Shown: one piece after another, positions 33,031-40,772 of the stretch
Layout of the letters: each line of letters begins with the position of its first letter
How positions within the stretch are numbered: the first letter of the stretch is position 1
DNA from: Actinocorallia sp. API 0066
GTDB lineage: Bacteria; Actinomycetota; Actinomycetes; Streptosporangiales; Streptosporangiaceae
DNA: 64,000 nucleotides
NCBI RefSeq assembly: GCF_020991275.1
Contig: NZ_JAJLQY010000003.1
Location: forward strand, 558,001 to 622,000
Direction: 5' to 3'
Position numbers and translations under genes: made by a program
The notes under the pieces: model-generated
The model's database searches: none
Told to the model about the DNA's origin: nothing
The model's input: the letters and a program-made list of their open reading frames with translations, nothing else

Positions 33031-33058
33031 TGTACATCCGTACTAGTACGAACGTACA
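33031..33058. promoter_or_regulatory. TetR-type operator upstream of SMR gene
   Basis: A 28-base imperfect palindrome with TGTAC/GTACA ends and a perfect 12-base core CGTACTAGTACG, starting 15 bases upstream of the SMR start. It is the likely site for the TetR protein encoded with the pump. Confidence 0.7.
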
Positions 33059-33130
33059 GGAATGCCCGTCGCCGTTGAAAGCCTTACCCGGCGAGGCTTT
33101 CCCCGGTCGGCGAGGCGTAGGCGGCGGCCG

Positions 33131-33652
33131 TCAGGGGGTGTCGGGGCGGAGCAGGGCGAGGAAGGCCCGGAAGAGGGCGGGCATGTCGATGGAGTCGGGC
33201 GAGAGGAGCCACTGGAGCTGGAGGCCGTCCATGACGGCGAAGAGGAGAGGGGCCGCCTGTTCGGGGGTGACGCCGCCGGGCAGGGCGTCGCCGAGTTCGG
33301 CGCGGATGACGTCGGCCATCCAGGCGCGGGCGCCGCCGTACCGCTCACGGAAGAAGTCGGCGGCCGGATGGCCCTCGATCACGCTCTCGGCCGACAGGAC
33401 GGTGAAGGACTGGACGATGCCGCGCCGCTCGGTGTTCCACTCGACGATCGAGGCGACGGTGTCGAGGGTGATGCCGCCCTTCCCGCCGGGCAGCGCGATG
33501 ACGTCAAGACCGCGTTCGTCGCGCAGCCGCAGCACCTCGGCGAGCAGCCGGTCCTTGCTGGGGAAGTAGTGCAGCACGCCCTGCTGGCTGAGCCCGACCC
33601 GCTGGGCGACGGCGGCGATCGACGCGCCGGTGTAGCCACGCTCGGCGAACAT
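33131..33652 (-). CDS. TetR-family regulator lacking a normal N-terminus
   Basis: The frame encodes a TetR regulator from helix 1 on: ARVHAVMFAERGYTGASIAAVAQRVGLSQQGVLHYFPSK, then a typical C-terminal domain. The only ordinary start near helix 1 is ATG 33650-33652, inside it (MFAERG), giving 173 residues without the first half of the helix. Upstream the frame is open into the beta-glucosidase gene but offers no ATG, GTG or TTG between 33653 and about 33760. Either a rare start is used, the N-terminus is truncated, or a small indel shifted it. It is divergent from the GH3 gene and is its probable repressor. Confidence 0.65.
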   Translation of the reverse strand: MFAERGYTGASIAAVAQRVGLSQQGVLHYFPSKDRLLAEVLRLRDERGLDVIALPGGKGGITLDTVASIVEWNTERRGIVQSFTVLSAESVIEGHPAADFFRERYGGARAWMADVIRAELGDALPGGVTPEQAAPLLFAVMDGLQLQWLLSPDSIDMPALFRAFLALLRPDTP

Positions 33653-33704
33653 AACGGCGTGTACGCGCGCCGTCCACCCGTCGCCGTCACCCGAGGAGCA
33701 CCGT

Positions 33705-36044
33705 ATGAGCGCACACGAGGACGAACTGCTGGAGGCCAGAGCGCGGATGCTGGCCGGGCACGACATGTGGTCGCTGGCCGCCGAGCCCGCGCTGGGCTTC
33801 CCCGGCCTGACGATGTCGGACGGGCCGATCGGGGTGCGCGGCGTGCACTGGTCCGGCGACCCCTCGGTGGCGCTGCCGAGCCCGACGGCGCTCGCCGCGA
33901 CGTGGGACACCGCGCTGGCCCGCCGGGTAGGCGCGCTGCTCGCCCAGGAGGCGCGGCGCAAGGGCGTCCAGGTGCTGCTGGCGCCCACGGTGAACCTCCA
34001 GCGCTCCCCGCTCGGCGGCCGGCACTTCGAGTGCCTCTCCGAGGACCCCCTGCTCACCGGGAGACTCGCCGCCCAGTACGTCGCGGGCGTCCAGGAGGGC
34101 GGGGTCGCGGTGACGGTCAAGCACTTCGTCGCCAACGACTTCGAGACCGAGCGGATGACGGCCGACGTCGTCGTCTCCGAGCGGGCGCTGCGCGAGCTGT
34201 ACCTCCTGCCGTTCGAGATCGTGGTGAAGGAGGCGGCGCCCTGGGGCGTCATGGCCGCCTACAACGGCGTCAACGGCACGGCGATGAGCGAGCACGGCGA
34301 GCTGGTCAACGGCGTGCTGCGCGGCGAGTGGGGTTTTGACGGGTTCGTCGTCTCCGACTGGTTCGGCGCCCGCGACACGGTGGGGGCCGCGCTGGGCGGG
34401 CTCGACGTGGCGATGCCGGGGCCGCACACCGTCTACGGGCCCGCCCTCGCCGAGGCCGTGCGCGCCGGGAAGGTGCCCGAGGAGGTGCTGGCGGAGCACG
34501 TCGCGCGGGTCGGCACACTGGCGGAGCGCACCGCGAACCCGCCGTCGCCCGCCCCGGTGGACGGCGCCGCGCTGGCCCGCGAGGTCGCCGCCCGCTCGGT
34601 GACGCTGCTGCGCAACGACGGGGTGCTCCCGCTGGCGGGCGCACCGCGGATCGCGCTCATCGGCGGGCTCGCCAAGGACGCGCGGGTGATGGGCGGCGGC
34701 AGCGCCCAGGTGACGCCGGAGCGCGTCGTGTCCGCGTGGGACGGCCTGCGCGCGGCGGACCTCGACGTGGTGTACGCGCGCGGCGCCGACCCGAGCGACC
34801 GGCTGCCCGCGCTCGCCGCCCCGATGCGCGCGGTCGCGCTCGCCGAGGACGGCACCGTGCTCGGCGAGTTCCCGACGCCGGACGGCGCCCTCATGTGGGT
34901 GGGCCGGTTGCCCGGCGGCATCGACCCCGAGCGGCTCCACACGGTCGTGCTGCGCGGGACGTTCACGCCGGAGGTGTCGGGTGCGCACCTGATCGCGGCG
35001 GAGGGCGTCGGGGAGTTCCGGCTCACCGTGGACGGCGAGGCGCTCCTGGACGGCGCCGTCGCGCCGGAGGGCGACGACCCGTTCGCCGCCCTGTTCTTCC
35101 CCGCGCAGACCGCGTTCCCACGGGTGTGGGAGGCGGGCGAGGCGGTCTCGGTGGAGCTGGCGCACCGCGTGCGGGGAGGCGGACCCATCCCCTTCGTCGG
35201 ATTCGCCGTGGCGCACCGTGACCCGAGGGCCGACGCCGACGCGCTCATCGACGAGGCCGTCGCCGCCGCGGCCGTGGCGGACGCCGCGGTGGTGGTGGTC
35301 GGCACGTCGAAGGAGGTCGAGAGCGAGGGGTTCGACCGGACGTCGCTGCGGCTGCCCGGACGGCAGGACGAGCTGGTCGCGCGGGTCGCCGCCGCCAACC
35401 CGCGCACGATCGTCGTGGTGAACGCCGGGTCGCCGGTGGAGATGCCGTGGCGGGAGGACGTCGCCGCGCTGCTGCTCACCTGGTTCCCCGGCCAGGAGGG
35501 CGGCCACGCCCTCGCCGACGTGCTCACCGGCGCGGCGGAGCCCGGCGGGCGGCTGCCCACCACCTGGCCCGCCGTGCTCGCCGACTGCCCGGTGGTGGAC
35601 GTGACGCCGGTGGACGGCACGCTCCGCTACGACGAGGGTGTCTTCGTCGGCTACCCGGCCTGGCAGAAGGCGGGCACGGCGCCCGCGTTCGAGTTCGGCT
35701 CCGGACTCGGCTACACGACATGGGCCTACGAGTCGGCCGCGCACGCCGACAGCGCCCTCGCCGTCACGGTCCGCAACACCGGGACCCGGCGGGGCCGCGA
35801 GGTCGTCCAGGTCTACCTCTCCCCCGCCGCCCCCGACCCCGACAGCCCGGCCCGCCGCCTGGCAGGCTTCGCCGTCGCCGAAGCCGACCCGGGCGCCACG
35901 GCCACCGTCACGATCCCCGTCCCCGACCGGGCCTACGCCCGCTGGCGCGACGGCGCCTGGCACACGCCTCCGGGCGACTACCTCCTGCACACCGGCCGCT
36001 CTCTCACCCGCACCCCCCTCACGACCCCGGTCCACCGCCCCTGA
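33705..36044 (+). CDS. GH3-family beta-glucosidase
   Basis: A 779-residue glycoside hydrolase with a family 3 TIM-barrel domain holding the nucleophile Asp in FVVSDWFGARDTV near 220, preceded by KHFVANDFETERM. A second alpha/beta domain carries the acid/base region near SKEVESEGFDRTSLRLP, interrupted by a PA14-like beta insertion (about 385-500), and a fibronectin-III-like C-terminus follows. There is no signal peptide, so it probably acts in the cytosol on imported oligosaccharides. ATG 33705 has GAGGAG upstream. It is divergent from the short TetR gene and ends in a strong terminator. Exact sugar specificity is not readable. Confidence 0.88.
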   Translation: MSAHEDELLEARARMLAGHDMWSLAAEPALGFPGLTMSDGPIGVRGVHWSGDPSVALPSPTALAATWDTALARRVGALLAQEARRKGVQVLLAPTVNLQRSPLGGRHFECLSEDPLLTGRLAAQYVAGVQEGGVAVTVKHFVANDFETERMTADVVVSERALRELYLLPFEIVVKEAAPWGVMAAYNGVNGTAMSEHGELVNGVLRGEWGFDGFVVSDWFGARDTVGAALGGLDVAMPGPHTVYGPALAEAVRAGKVPEEVLAEHVARVGTLAERTANPPSPAPVDGAALAREVAARSVTLLRNDGVLPLAGAPRIALIGGLAKDARVMGGGSAQVTPERVVSAWDGLRAADLDVVYARGADPSDRLPALAAPMRAVALAEDGTVLGEFPTPDGALMWVGRLPGGIDPERLHTVVLRGTFTPEVSGAHLIAAEGVGEFRLTVDGEALLDGAVAPEGDDPFAALFFPAQTAFPRVWEAGEAVSVELAHRVRGGGPIPFVGFAVAHRDPRADADALIDEAVAAAAVADAAVVVVGTSKEVESEGFDRTSLRLPGRQDELVARVAAANPRTIVVVNAGSPVEMPWREDVAALLLTWFPGQEGGHALADVLTGAAEPGGRLPTTWPAVLADCPVVDVTPVDGTLRYDEGVFVGYPAWQKAGTAPAFEFGSGLGYTTWAYESAAHADSALAVTVRNTGTRRGREVVQVYLSPAAPDPDSPARRLAGFAVAEADPGATATVTIPVPDRAYARWRDGAWHTPPGDYLLHTGRSLTRTPLTTPVHRP

Positions 36045-36049
36045 CCCCA

Positions 36050-36081
36050 CGTACGGCGGGGTCGCCCGGCCCCGCCGTACG
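36050..36081. terminator. Terminator after GH3 gene
   Basis: CGTACGGCGGGG (36050-36061) and CCCCGCCGTACG (36070-36081) form a perfect 12-base stem with an eight-base loop, five bases after the GH3 stop. Confidence 0.85.
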
Positions 36082-36241
36082 GCACCCGGCGGCGGCCATC
36101 CGGGGTGGGGCCTTCATCAAAAGGTTGTGTTTCGGCTTCCGGGATCCGCTCGGCGCGGCGGTCGGCGGTGAGATCATCTTGGCGGGCGGCGCGACCCGCG
36201 GCCGCCACCGCGACCGGGTGCGCGCACGAAAGAAACACACG

Positions 36242-36835
36242 ATGACCGACCTTGTCCTCGTCCGGCACGGGCAGACCGTCTGGCACGCCGAGAACCGCTA
36301 CGCGGGCGTCACCGACGTCGCGCTGACCGACGAGGGGATGCGGCAGGCCGAGCGGCTCGCCGTCTGGGCCAAGGGCGCCGGGCTCGACGCCGTCTGGTCC
36401 TCGACCCTGAGCCGCGCCCGGATCACCGCCCGGGCCAGCGCCGACGCGGCGGGCCTCGACCTGCGGGTGGACGCCCGGCTGCGCGAGCTCGACTTCGGCC
36501 GTGCCGAGGGCCTCACCGGGGCCGAGCAGCGGGCCCGCTTCCCGGCCGCACGCGCCGCGTTCGAGGCCGACCCCGCCGCGCACCCCCTGCCGGGCGGGGA
36601 GGACCCGCACGCGGCCGCTGAGCGCTTCCTGGCGTGCCTCGCGGAGATCGAGGGCGGCCGGATCCTCGTCGTCGCGCACACCACGGCCATCCGGCTGGCG
36701 CTGTGCCGCCTGCTCGGCGTCCCACTCGGCGAGTACCGGCGGCTGCTGCCACGGCTGGACAACGGCGCACTCACCGAGATCCGCCTACGCGCCGGACACG
36801 CGGCACTCCTGCAGTACAACGCTCCAACCCCATGA
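36242..36835 (+). CDS. Histidine phosphatase (phosphoglycerate-mutase-like)
   Basis: A 197-residue branch-1 histidine phosphatase. LVRHGQTVWHAENRYAG at about 5-21 contains the phosphohistidine RHG motif, SSTLSRARITARA near 54 the second Arg, ELDFGRAEG near 83 the general acid, and VVAHTTAIRLALC near 145 the second active-site His. Substrates of this group include phosphoglycerate, alpha-ribazole phosphate and sugar phosphates; the surroundings do not decide. It may start a short operon with the next two frames through four-base overlaps. Confidence 0.85.
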   Translation: MTDLVLVRHGQTVWHAENRYAGVTDVALTDEGMRQAERLAVWAKGAGLDAVWSSTLSRARITARASADAAGLDLRVDARLRELDFGRAEGLTGAEQRARFPAARAAFEADPAAHPLPGGEDPHAAAERFLACLAEIEGGRILVVAHTTAIRLALCRLLGVPLGEYRRLLPRLDNGALTEIRLRAGHAALLQYNAPTP

Positions 36836-37083
36836 CGGAACAGGCGGCGCCACATCCGGGTACGGTCCGGCTTGGCCCCCGCCCGGCCGCTAACGACCTG
36901 CGCTCGCTCGGGTTGGACCGGCTTCCCGCGTTCACCACCACGACCGTCTCCCACGTGCGGATGGCCTTCCACGACGCGGTCACCCTCGCCTGGCCCCTTT
37001 GCGGTCGCATGGGACGAATGGTGTTTTGCCGGGATCGATTTACTGGGAGGAGGACAAAGAGGGACAGGCAGGGGGGACGATGA
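36832..37083 (+). CDS. Possible small basic protein of unknown function
   Basis: An 83-residue frame whose ATG overlaps the phosphatase stop (ATGA) and whose stop overlaps the lipoprotein start (ATGA). This double coupling is its main support. The sequence (TEQAAPHPGTVRLGPRP, then LDRLPAFTTTTVSHVRMAF) has no recognisable domain, and its end is Arg/Lys-rich and coincides with a GGGAGGAGGACAAAGAGGGAC leader that looks more like non-coding sequence. It may be real or merely a fortunate frame. Confidence 0.3.
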   Translation: MTEQAAPHPGTVRLGPRPAANDLRSLGLDRLPAFTTTTVSHVRMAFHDAVTLAWPLCGRMGRMVFCRDRFTGRRTKRDRQGGR

Positions 37084-37604
37084 GGATCGCTTCGATCGCG
37101 GCGGCGACGGCGCTCGGCGGGCTGCTCCTGGCCGGATGCGACACGCAGGGGCCCGAGCCGGGGTCGGTGTCGCCCGAGGCGGGGGTGGACGGCCAGGTCG
37201 GCAAGGTCGACCTGCGCGACGTGTTCGTGCTCGGCGGCGACAACGGCGCCGACGTCCCCGCGGGCGGATCCGCGCCGGTCTACCTGACCCTGGTCAACTA
37301 CCCGGCGGGCGGCGAGACCGACGGCACGTCGGGCACCCAAGGCGAGGCGGACACGCTGCAGTCGGTGACGTCGCCCGCCGCCCAGTCCGCGGAGATCATC
37401 GGCGGCCCGATCCCGTTGCCGCCGGGCGAGGACGTCAGGATCGGCCCGGCGGCCAGGATCGTCCTCAAGGGCCTCACCGCGCCCCTGGCGGAGGGCACGA
37501 ACGTCCAGCTCACGTTCACGTTCGAGAAGGCGGGCCAGGGCACGATGAGCGTGCCCGTCCAGTCCCGGCAGGAGAGCCTCAGCACTTACTCACCCGCGCC
37601 CTGA
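37080..37604 (+). CDS. LpqE/PCuAC-like lipoprotein
   Basis: A 174-residue exported lipoprotein. MRIASIAAATALGGLLLAGCDTQ is a signal peptide with lipobox LAGC at about 17-20. The mature part is a beta-sandwich of the PCu(A)C/DUF461 type as in mycobacterial LpqE: VDLRDVFVLGG, GGSAPVYLTLVNYP, GPAARIVLKGL, NVQLTFTFEKAGQ. The copper-binding His/Met pairs of true PCu(A)C chaperones are not evident, so metal delivery is doubtful. ATG 37080 has a G-rich ribosome-binding site. Confidence 0.8.
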   Translation: MRIASIAAATALGGLLLAGCDTQGPEPGSVSPEAGVDGQVGKVDLRDVFVLGGDNGADVPAGGSAPVYLTLVNYPAGGETDGTSGTQGEADTLQSVTSPAAQSAEIIGGPIPLPPGEDVRIGPAARIVLKGLTAPLAEGTNVQLTFTFEKAGQGTMSVPVQSRQESLSTYSPAP

Positions 37605-37665
37605 CCTTGGCCCGCGTCACGGTGCCCCGAGATAGCCTGGAAGTCGGTCGTGGGGGCGAGGAGCC

Positions 37666-38271
37666 ATGGGATGTGACCAGTCCACCCGGGAACGGGTACT
37701 CGACATCGCTACCCGGCTGTTCGCCGAACTCGGCTACGACGAGACGTCGCTCGGACTCGTCGCGGACGCGGTGGGGCTGTCCGTCGCGGAGATCGACGAG
37801 GAGTTCGGGGGCAAGCGCGGGCTCTACCTCAACGTGTACCGGCACCTGCACGAACAGGAGCTCGACGTCGTCGACGCGCTGGGCGAGGTCGCCGACCACG
37901 ACTCGATGCACCGCTTCGTCGACGTCTACCTGGCGCACCTGAAGGCGCGTCCGGAGCGGGCCGCCCTGTGGCTGCAGCGCAGGCTGCACGACGCGGCCGA
38001 CATCCGCGAGGTCGAGCGGACGTACCTGAGCCCGCAGGTGGAACGGGCGGTGAAGGCGGCGGAGAACCTCTTCCGGCCGGGCATCGACCCCGAGCTGGCG
38101 CTGTGGACCGTCGCGTGGACGGCGCAGGCGTACACGCTCGCGTCGGTGCCGGGCGAGCCCGCCGATGCGGAGGAGACGCACGAGCGCATCCTCGCCCATC
38201 TGCACCGCTTCGCGGACCTGCTGATGGAGCGGCGGGAGGAGGGCCATGGCCACGGCGCGAGCGCCCCGTGA
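37666..38271 (+). CDS. TetR-family regulator (tandem paralogue 1)
   Basis: A 201-residue TetR regulator: RVLDIATRLFAELGYDETSLGLVADAVGLSVAEIDEEFGGKRGLYLNVYRHL forms the HTH head. The recognition helix ends in EEFGGKRGLY, which differs from the usual YxxF and is shared with the next gene. The C-terminal half has LHDAADIREVERTYLSPQVER. It overlaps the second TetR gene by 26 bases. Ligand and targets are unknown; the downstream flavoenzyme is a candidate target. Confidence 0.85.
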   Translation: MGCDQSTRERVLDIATRLFAELGYDETSLGLVADAVGLSVAEIDEEFGGKRGLYLNVYRHLHEQELDVVDALGEVADHDSMHRFVDVYLAHLKARPERAALWLQRRLHDAADIREVERTYLSPQVERAVKAAENLFRPGIDPELALWTVAWTAQAYTLASVPGEPADAEETHERILAHLHRFADLLMERREEGHGHGASAP

Positions 38272-38803
38272 GGCGCTGCTGGAGACGGCCGCGCGGCTGT
38301 TCGCCGACCTCGGCTACGACCAGACGACGAGCGCGCTGATCGCCGTCTCCGCCGGGGTCCCGGTGAAGACGATCACCGAGGAGTTCGGCGGGAGGCGCGG
38401 CCTGTACAGGGCCGTCTACCAGCGGTTGCAGGAGTGGGAGTTCGAACTCGTCGAGACGTACTTCCGCGAGGGCATGACGCTGGAGGAGCTGCACCGGTTC
38501 GCCGACATCCACCTCGACCTCCTCGACGAGAAGCCGCACGTGGCGGCGCTGCGGGTGCAGCGGTGGATGCACGACGCGGTGGACACCGAGATCGAAGGGG
38601 ACTTCGTACGTCCGCAGGCCGACCGGGTGATAGCCGCGCTCACCCCGCTGTGCCGGGAGGGCGTCGATCCGACCCTCGCCATGTGGATGCTCTCCTGGAT
38701 GGCGCAGCTGCACACGCTCGGCGGCATCCCCGGCGAACGCCCGGGACCCCGCTTCCGGCGGCACGCCCACGCGATGATCGACACGCTGATGCGGCAGCCG
38801 TAA
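38246..38803 (+). CDS. TetR-family regulator (tandem paralogue 2)
   Basis: A 185-residue TetR regulator, clearly a paralogue of the preceding one: ALLETAARLFADLGYDQTTSALIAVSAGVPVKTITEEFGGRRGLYRAVYQRL aligns over the whole head, and RWMHDAVDTEIEGDFVRPQADRV aligns in the ligand-binding half. The two are co-transcribed with a 26-base overlap, suggesting a heterodimer or divided control. A GGGGCTAGCCCC palindrome (38848-38859) follows, just before the flavoenzyme gene, and could be their operator. Confidence 0.85.
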   Translation: MATARAPREALLETAARLFADLGYDQTTSALIAVSAGVPVKTITEEFGGRRGLYRAVYQRLQEWEFELVETYFREGMTLEELHRFADIHLDLLDEKPHVAALRVQRWMHDAVDTEIEGDFVRPQADRVIAALTPLCREGVDPTLAMWMLSWMAQLHTLGGIPGERPGPRFRRHAHAMIDTLMRQP

Positions 38804-38883
38804 GCCGGAAGATCTAACCGGACAGGACCGATTCGTCCACCAAATGGGGGGCTAGCCCCAGGGGAACCGGGGATGGCTCCTTC

Positions 38884-40263
38884 ATGACGTCGTTCACCGA
38901 CCTGCGCTCCGCGCTGCGGGGCGAGCTGGTCCTGCCCGGAGATCCCGACTACGACCGGGCGCGCGCCGTCTACAACGGCATGATCGACCGCTATCCGGCC
39001 GCCGTGGCACGGTGCCGTGACGTCGCCGACGTGATCACCTGCGTCCGGTTCGGCCGCGCGCAGGGTGTGCCGCTCGCGGTGCGCGGCGGCGGGCACAACG
39101 CCGGTGGCCTCGGCGTGTGGGACGACGCGCTCGTCATCGACCTGGGGGCGCAGCGCAGCACCACCGTCGACCCGCTGGCCAGGACCGTCCGGGTGGACGG
39201 CGGCTGCACCTGGGGCGACGTCGACCACGCCACGTCGGCGTTCGGCATGGCGACCCCGTCGGGGATCATCTCCACGACGGGCGTCGGCGGGCTGACGCTC
39301 GGCGGCGGCATCGGCAACCTGACGCGCAGGTACGGGCTCACCGTGGACAACCTGCTTTCGGCCGACGTCGTGCTCGCGGACGGCGCGCTGATCAGGACGG
39401 CGCCCGACTCGCACGACGACCTGTTCTGGGCGCTGCGCGGCGGCGGAGGCAACTTCGGCGTAGTCACGTCCTTCACCTTCCACTGCCATCCCATCGGCAA
39501 GGAGGGGATCATCGTGGGCGGGCCCGTCCTGTACCCGCTGGAGGACCTCGAAGACGTCCTGCGCTGGTACCGGGCGATCCTTCCGACGCTGCCGGAGGAC
39601 CTGAACGGCTGGTTCGCGCTCGTCACCGTGCCGCCCGTCGCGCCGTTCCCGGAGGCGCTCTGGGGGCGCAGGACGTGTGGCGTCGTGTGGTGCTACTCCG
39701 GGCCACGCGATCTTGCCGACGAGGTGCTCGCGCCGGTCAGGGAGTTCGGATCGCCCCTGCTCACGGGTCTGGCGACGATGCCGTTCACCGCGCTGCAGAC
39801 CGCGTTCGACGAGCTCTACCCGCCGGGCCTGCAGTGGTACTGGCGCGCCGACTTCTTCAACGAGATCACCGACGAGGCGATCGCGGTGCACCGGGAGTTC
39901 GCCGAGCGGCTGCCCACCCCGCACTCGACGATGCACCTCTACCCGATCGACGGCGCGGCCGCGCGGGTCCCGTCGGACGCGACGGCCTTCGCCTACCGGG
40001 ACGGCGGCTGGGCGGGCGTCATCGTCGGCGTCGATCCCGACCCGGCGAACGCGCCGCTGCTCAGGGAGTGGGCGCGCGCCTACTGGGACGCCCTGCACGC
40101 GACGTCGGCGGGCGGCGCCTACGTGAACTTCCTGATGGACGAGGGCCAGGACAGGATCCAGGCCGCCTATCGGGGCAACTACGCGCGGCTGGCAGCCGTG
40201 AAGGCCGCTTACGACCCCGAGAACGTCTTCCACATCAACCAGAACATCCTCCCCGTCCCATGA
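38884..40263 (+). CDS. BBE-like FAD-linked oxidoreductase
   Basis: A 459-residue flavoprotein of the VAO/berberine-bridge-enzyme group. VRGGGHNAGGLGVWDDALVIDL near 67 includes the His that carries covalent FAD. GVGGLTLGGGIGNLTRRYGLTVDN near 140 is the second FAD segment; the Cys used for bicovalent attachment (as in LSCDN) is replaced (LTVDN), so attachment is probably through His alone. The BBE C-terminal motif YDPENVFHINQNI is intact. Relatives oxidise sugars or finish antibiotic intermediates. It stands behind the TetR pair with an 80-base gap. Confidence 0.88.
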   Translation: MTSFTDLRSALRGELVLPGDPDYDRARAVYNGMIDRYPAAVARCRDVADVITCVRFGRAQGVPLAVRGGGHNAGGLGVWDDALVIDLGAQRSTTVDPLARTVRVDGGCTWGDVDHATSAFGMATPSGIISTTGVGGLTLGGGIGNLTRRYGLTVDNLLSADVVLADGALIRTAPDSHDDLFWALRGGGGNFGVVTSFTFHCHPIGKEGIIVGGPVLYPLEDLEDVLRWYRAILPTLPEDLNGWFALVTVPPVAPFPEALWGRRTCGVVWCYSGPRDLADEVLAPVREFGSPLLTGLATMPFTALQTAFDELYPPGLQWYWRADFFNEITDEAIAVHREFAERLPTPHSTMHLYPIDGAAARVPSDATAFAYRDGGWAGVIVGVDPDPANAPLLREWARAYWDALHATSAGGAYVNFLMDEGQDRIQAAYRGNYARLAAVKAAYDPENVFHINQNILPVP

Positions 40264-40293
40264 GGAGCACCGGGGGCGGGGCCCGACACGACG

Positions 40294-40322
40294 GTGCCCG
40301 GGGCCTTGACGGCTCCGGGCAC
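40294..40322. terminator. Hairpin after BBE-like gene
   Basis: GTGCCCGG (40294-40301) pairs with CCGGGCAC (40315-40322) between the convergent BBE-like gene and the small secreted-protein gene, and could end both transcripts. Confidence 0.6.
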
Positions 40323-40334
40323 GGTCAACGGGGC

Positions 40335-40547
40335 TCACCAGTGAAGTTCGGTCTCCGCCGCCACGACGGCGTCCTCGGTGCCGGCGACGACGGGGTCGTC
40401 CACGGGCGTGTGCGTCGCGTCGGGCGCGGCGGGCCCGATGAGGGCGGCGGGCACGCCCGTCGCGATCAGGCCCGCCACCACGGCCAGCGCCCTCGGGACC
40501 GTCAGGGCGCGACGGCGCGGTCGGGAGAGCGGGAAGCTGCGGTTCAC
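40335..40547 (-). CDS. Small membrane-anchored or secreted protein
   Basis: A 70-residue protein from GTG 40545-40547 with GGAAGGAG a few bases upstream. It has a basic head (NRSFPLSRPRRR), one hydrophobic helix (ALAVVAGLIATGVPAALIGPA) and a short acidic tail ending TELHW. It is either exported or a single-pass membrane peptide. No family recognised. Confidence 0.55.
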   Translation of the reverse strand: MNRSFPLSRPRRRALTVPRALAVVAGLIATGVPAALIGPAAPDATHTPVDDPVVAGTEDAVVAAETELHW

Positions 40548-40772
40548 GGAACGCTCCTTCCGTCCTCCGGCGGGACTCCGCCGGACCGGCAGGTCGGCGG
40601 CGTCCGGGCGGAGCCGCCACCACTCTATGTATCCGTTTTCCGACAATAAGTAACATCTCTCAGGAAACCCCCGGAAGAATCCCACGAGTGGTCACCTCGG
40701 AAGCGGTGACGCCGGGTGCCCGGGGTGTTACAAAGGATCGGCAACGGCGGCGAGCTCCCCACGGAGGCGCAC

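Noticed and set aside
33687-36050. A 787-codon minus-strand open frame opposite the beta-glucosidase
   Set aside because: A perfect shadow of the GH3 gene with no domain and His/Arg/Gly-rich composition.
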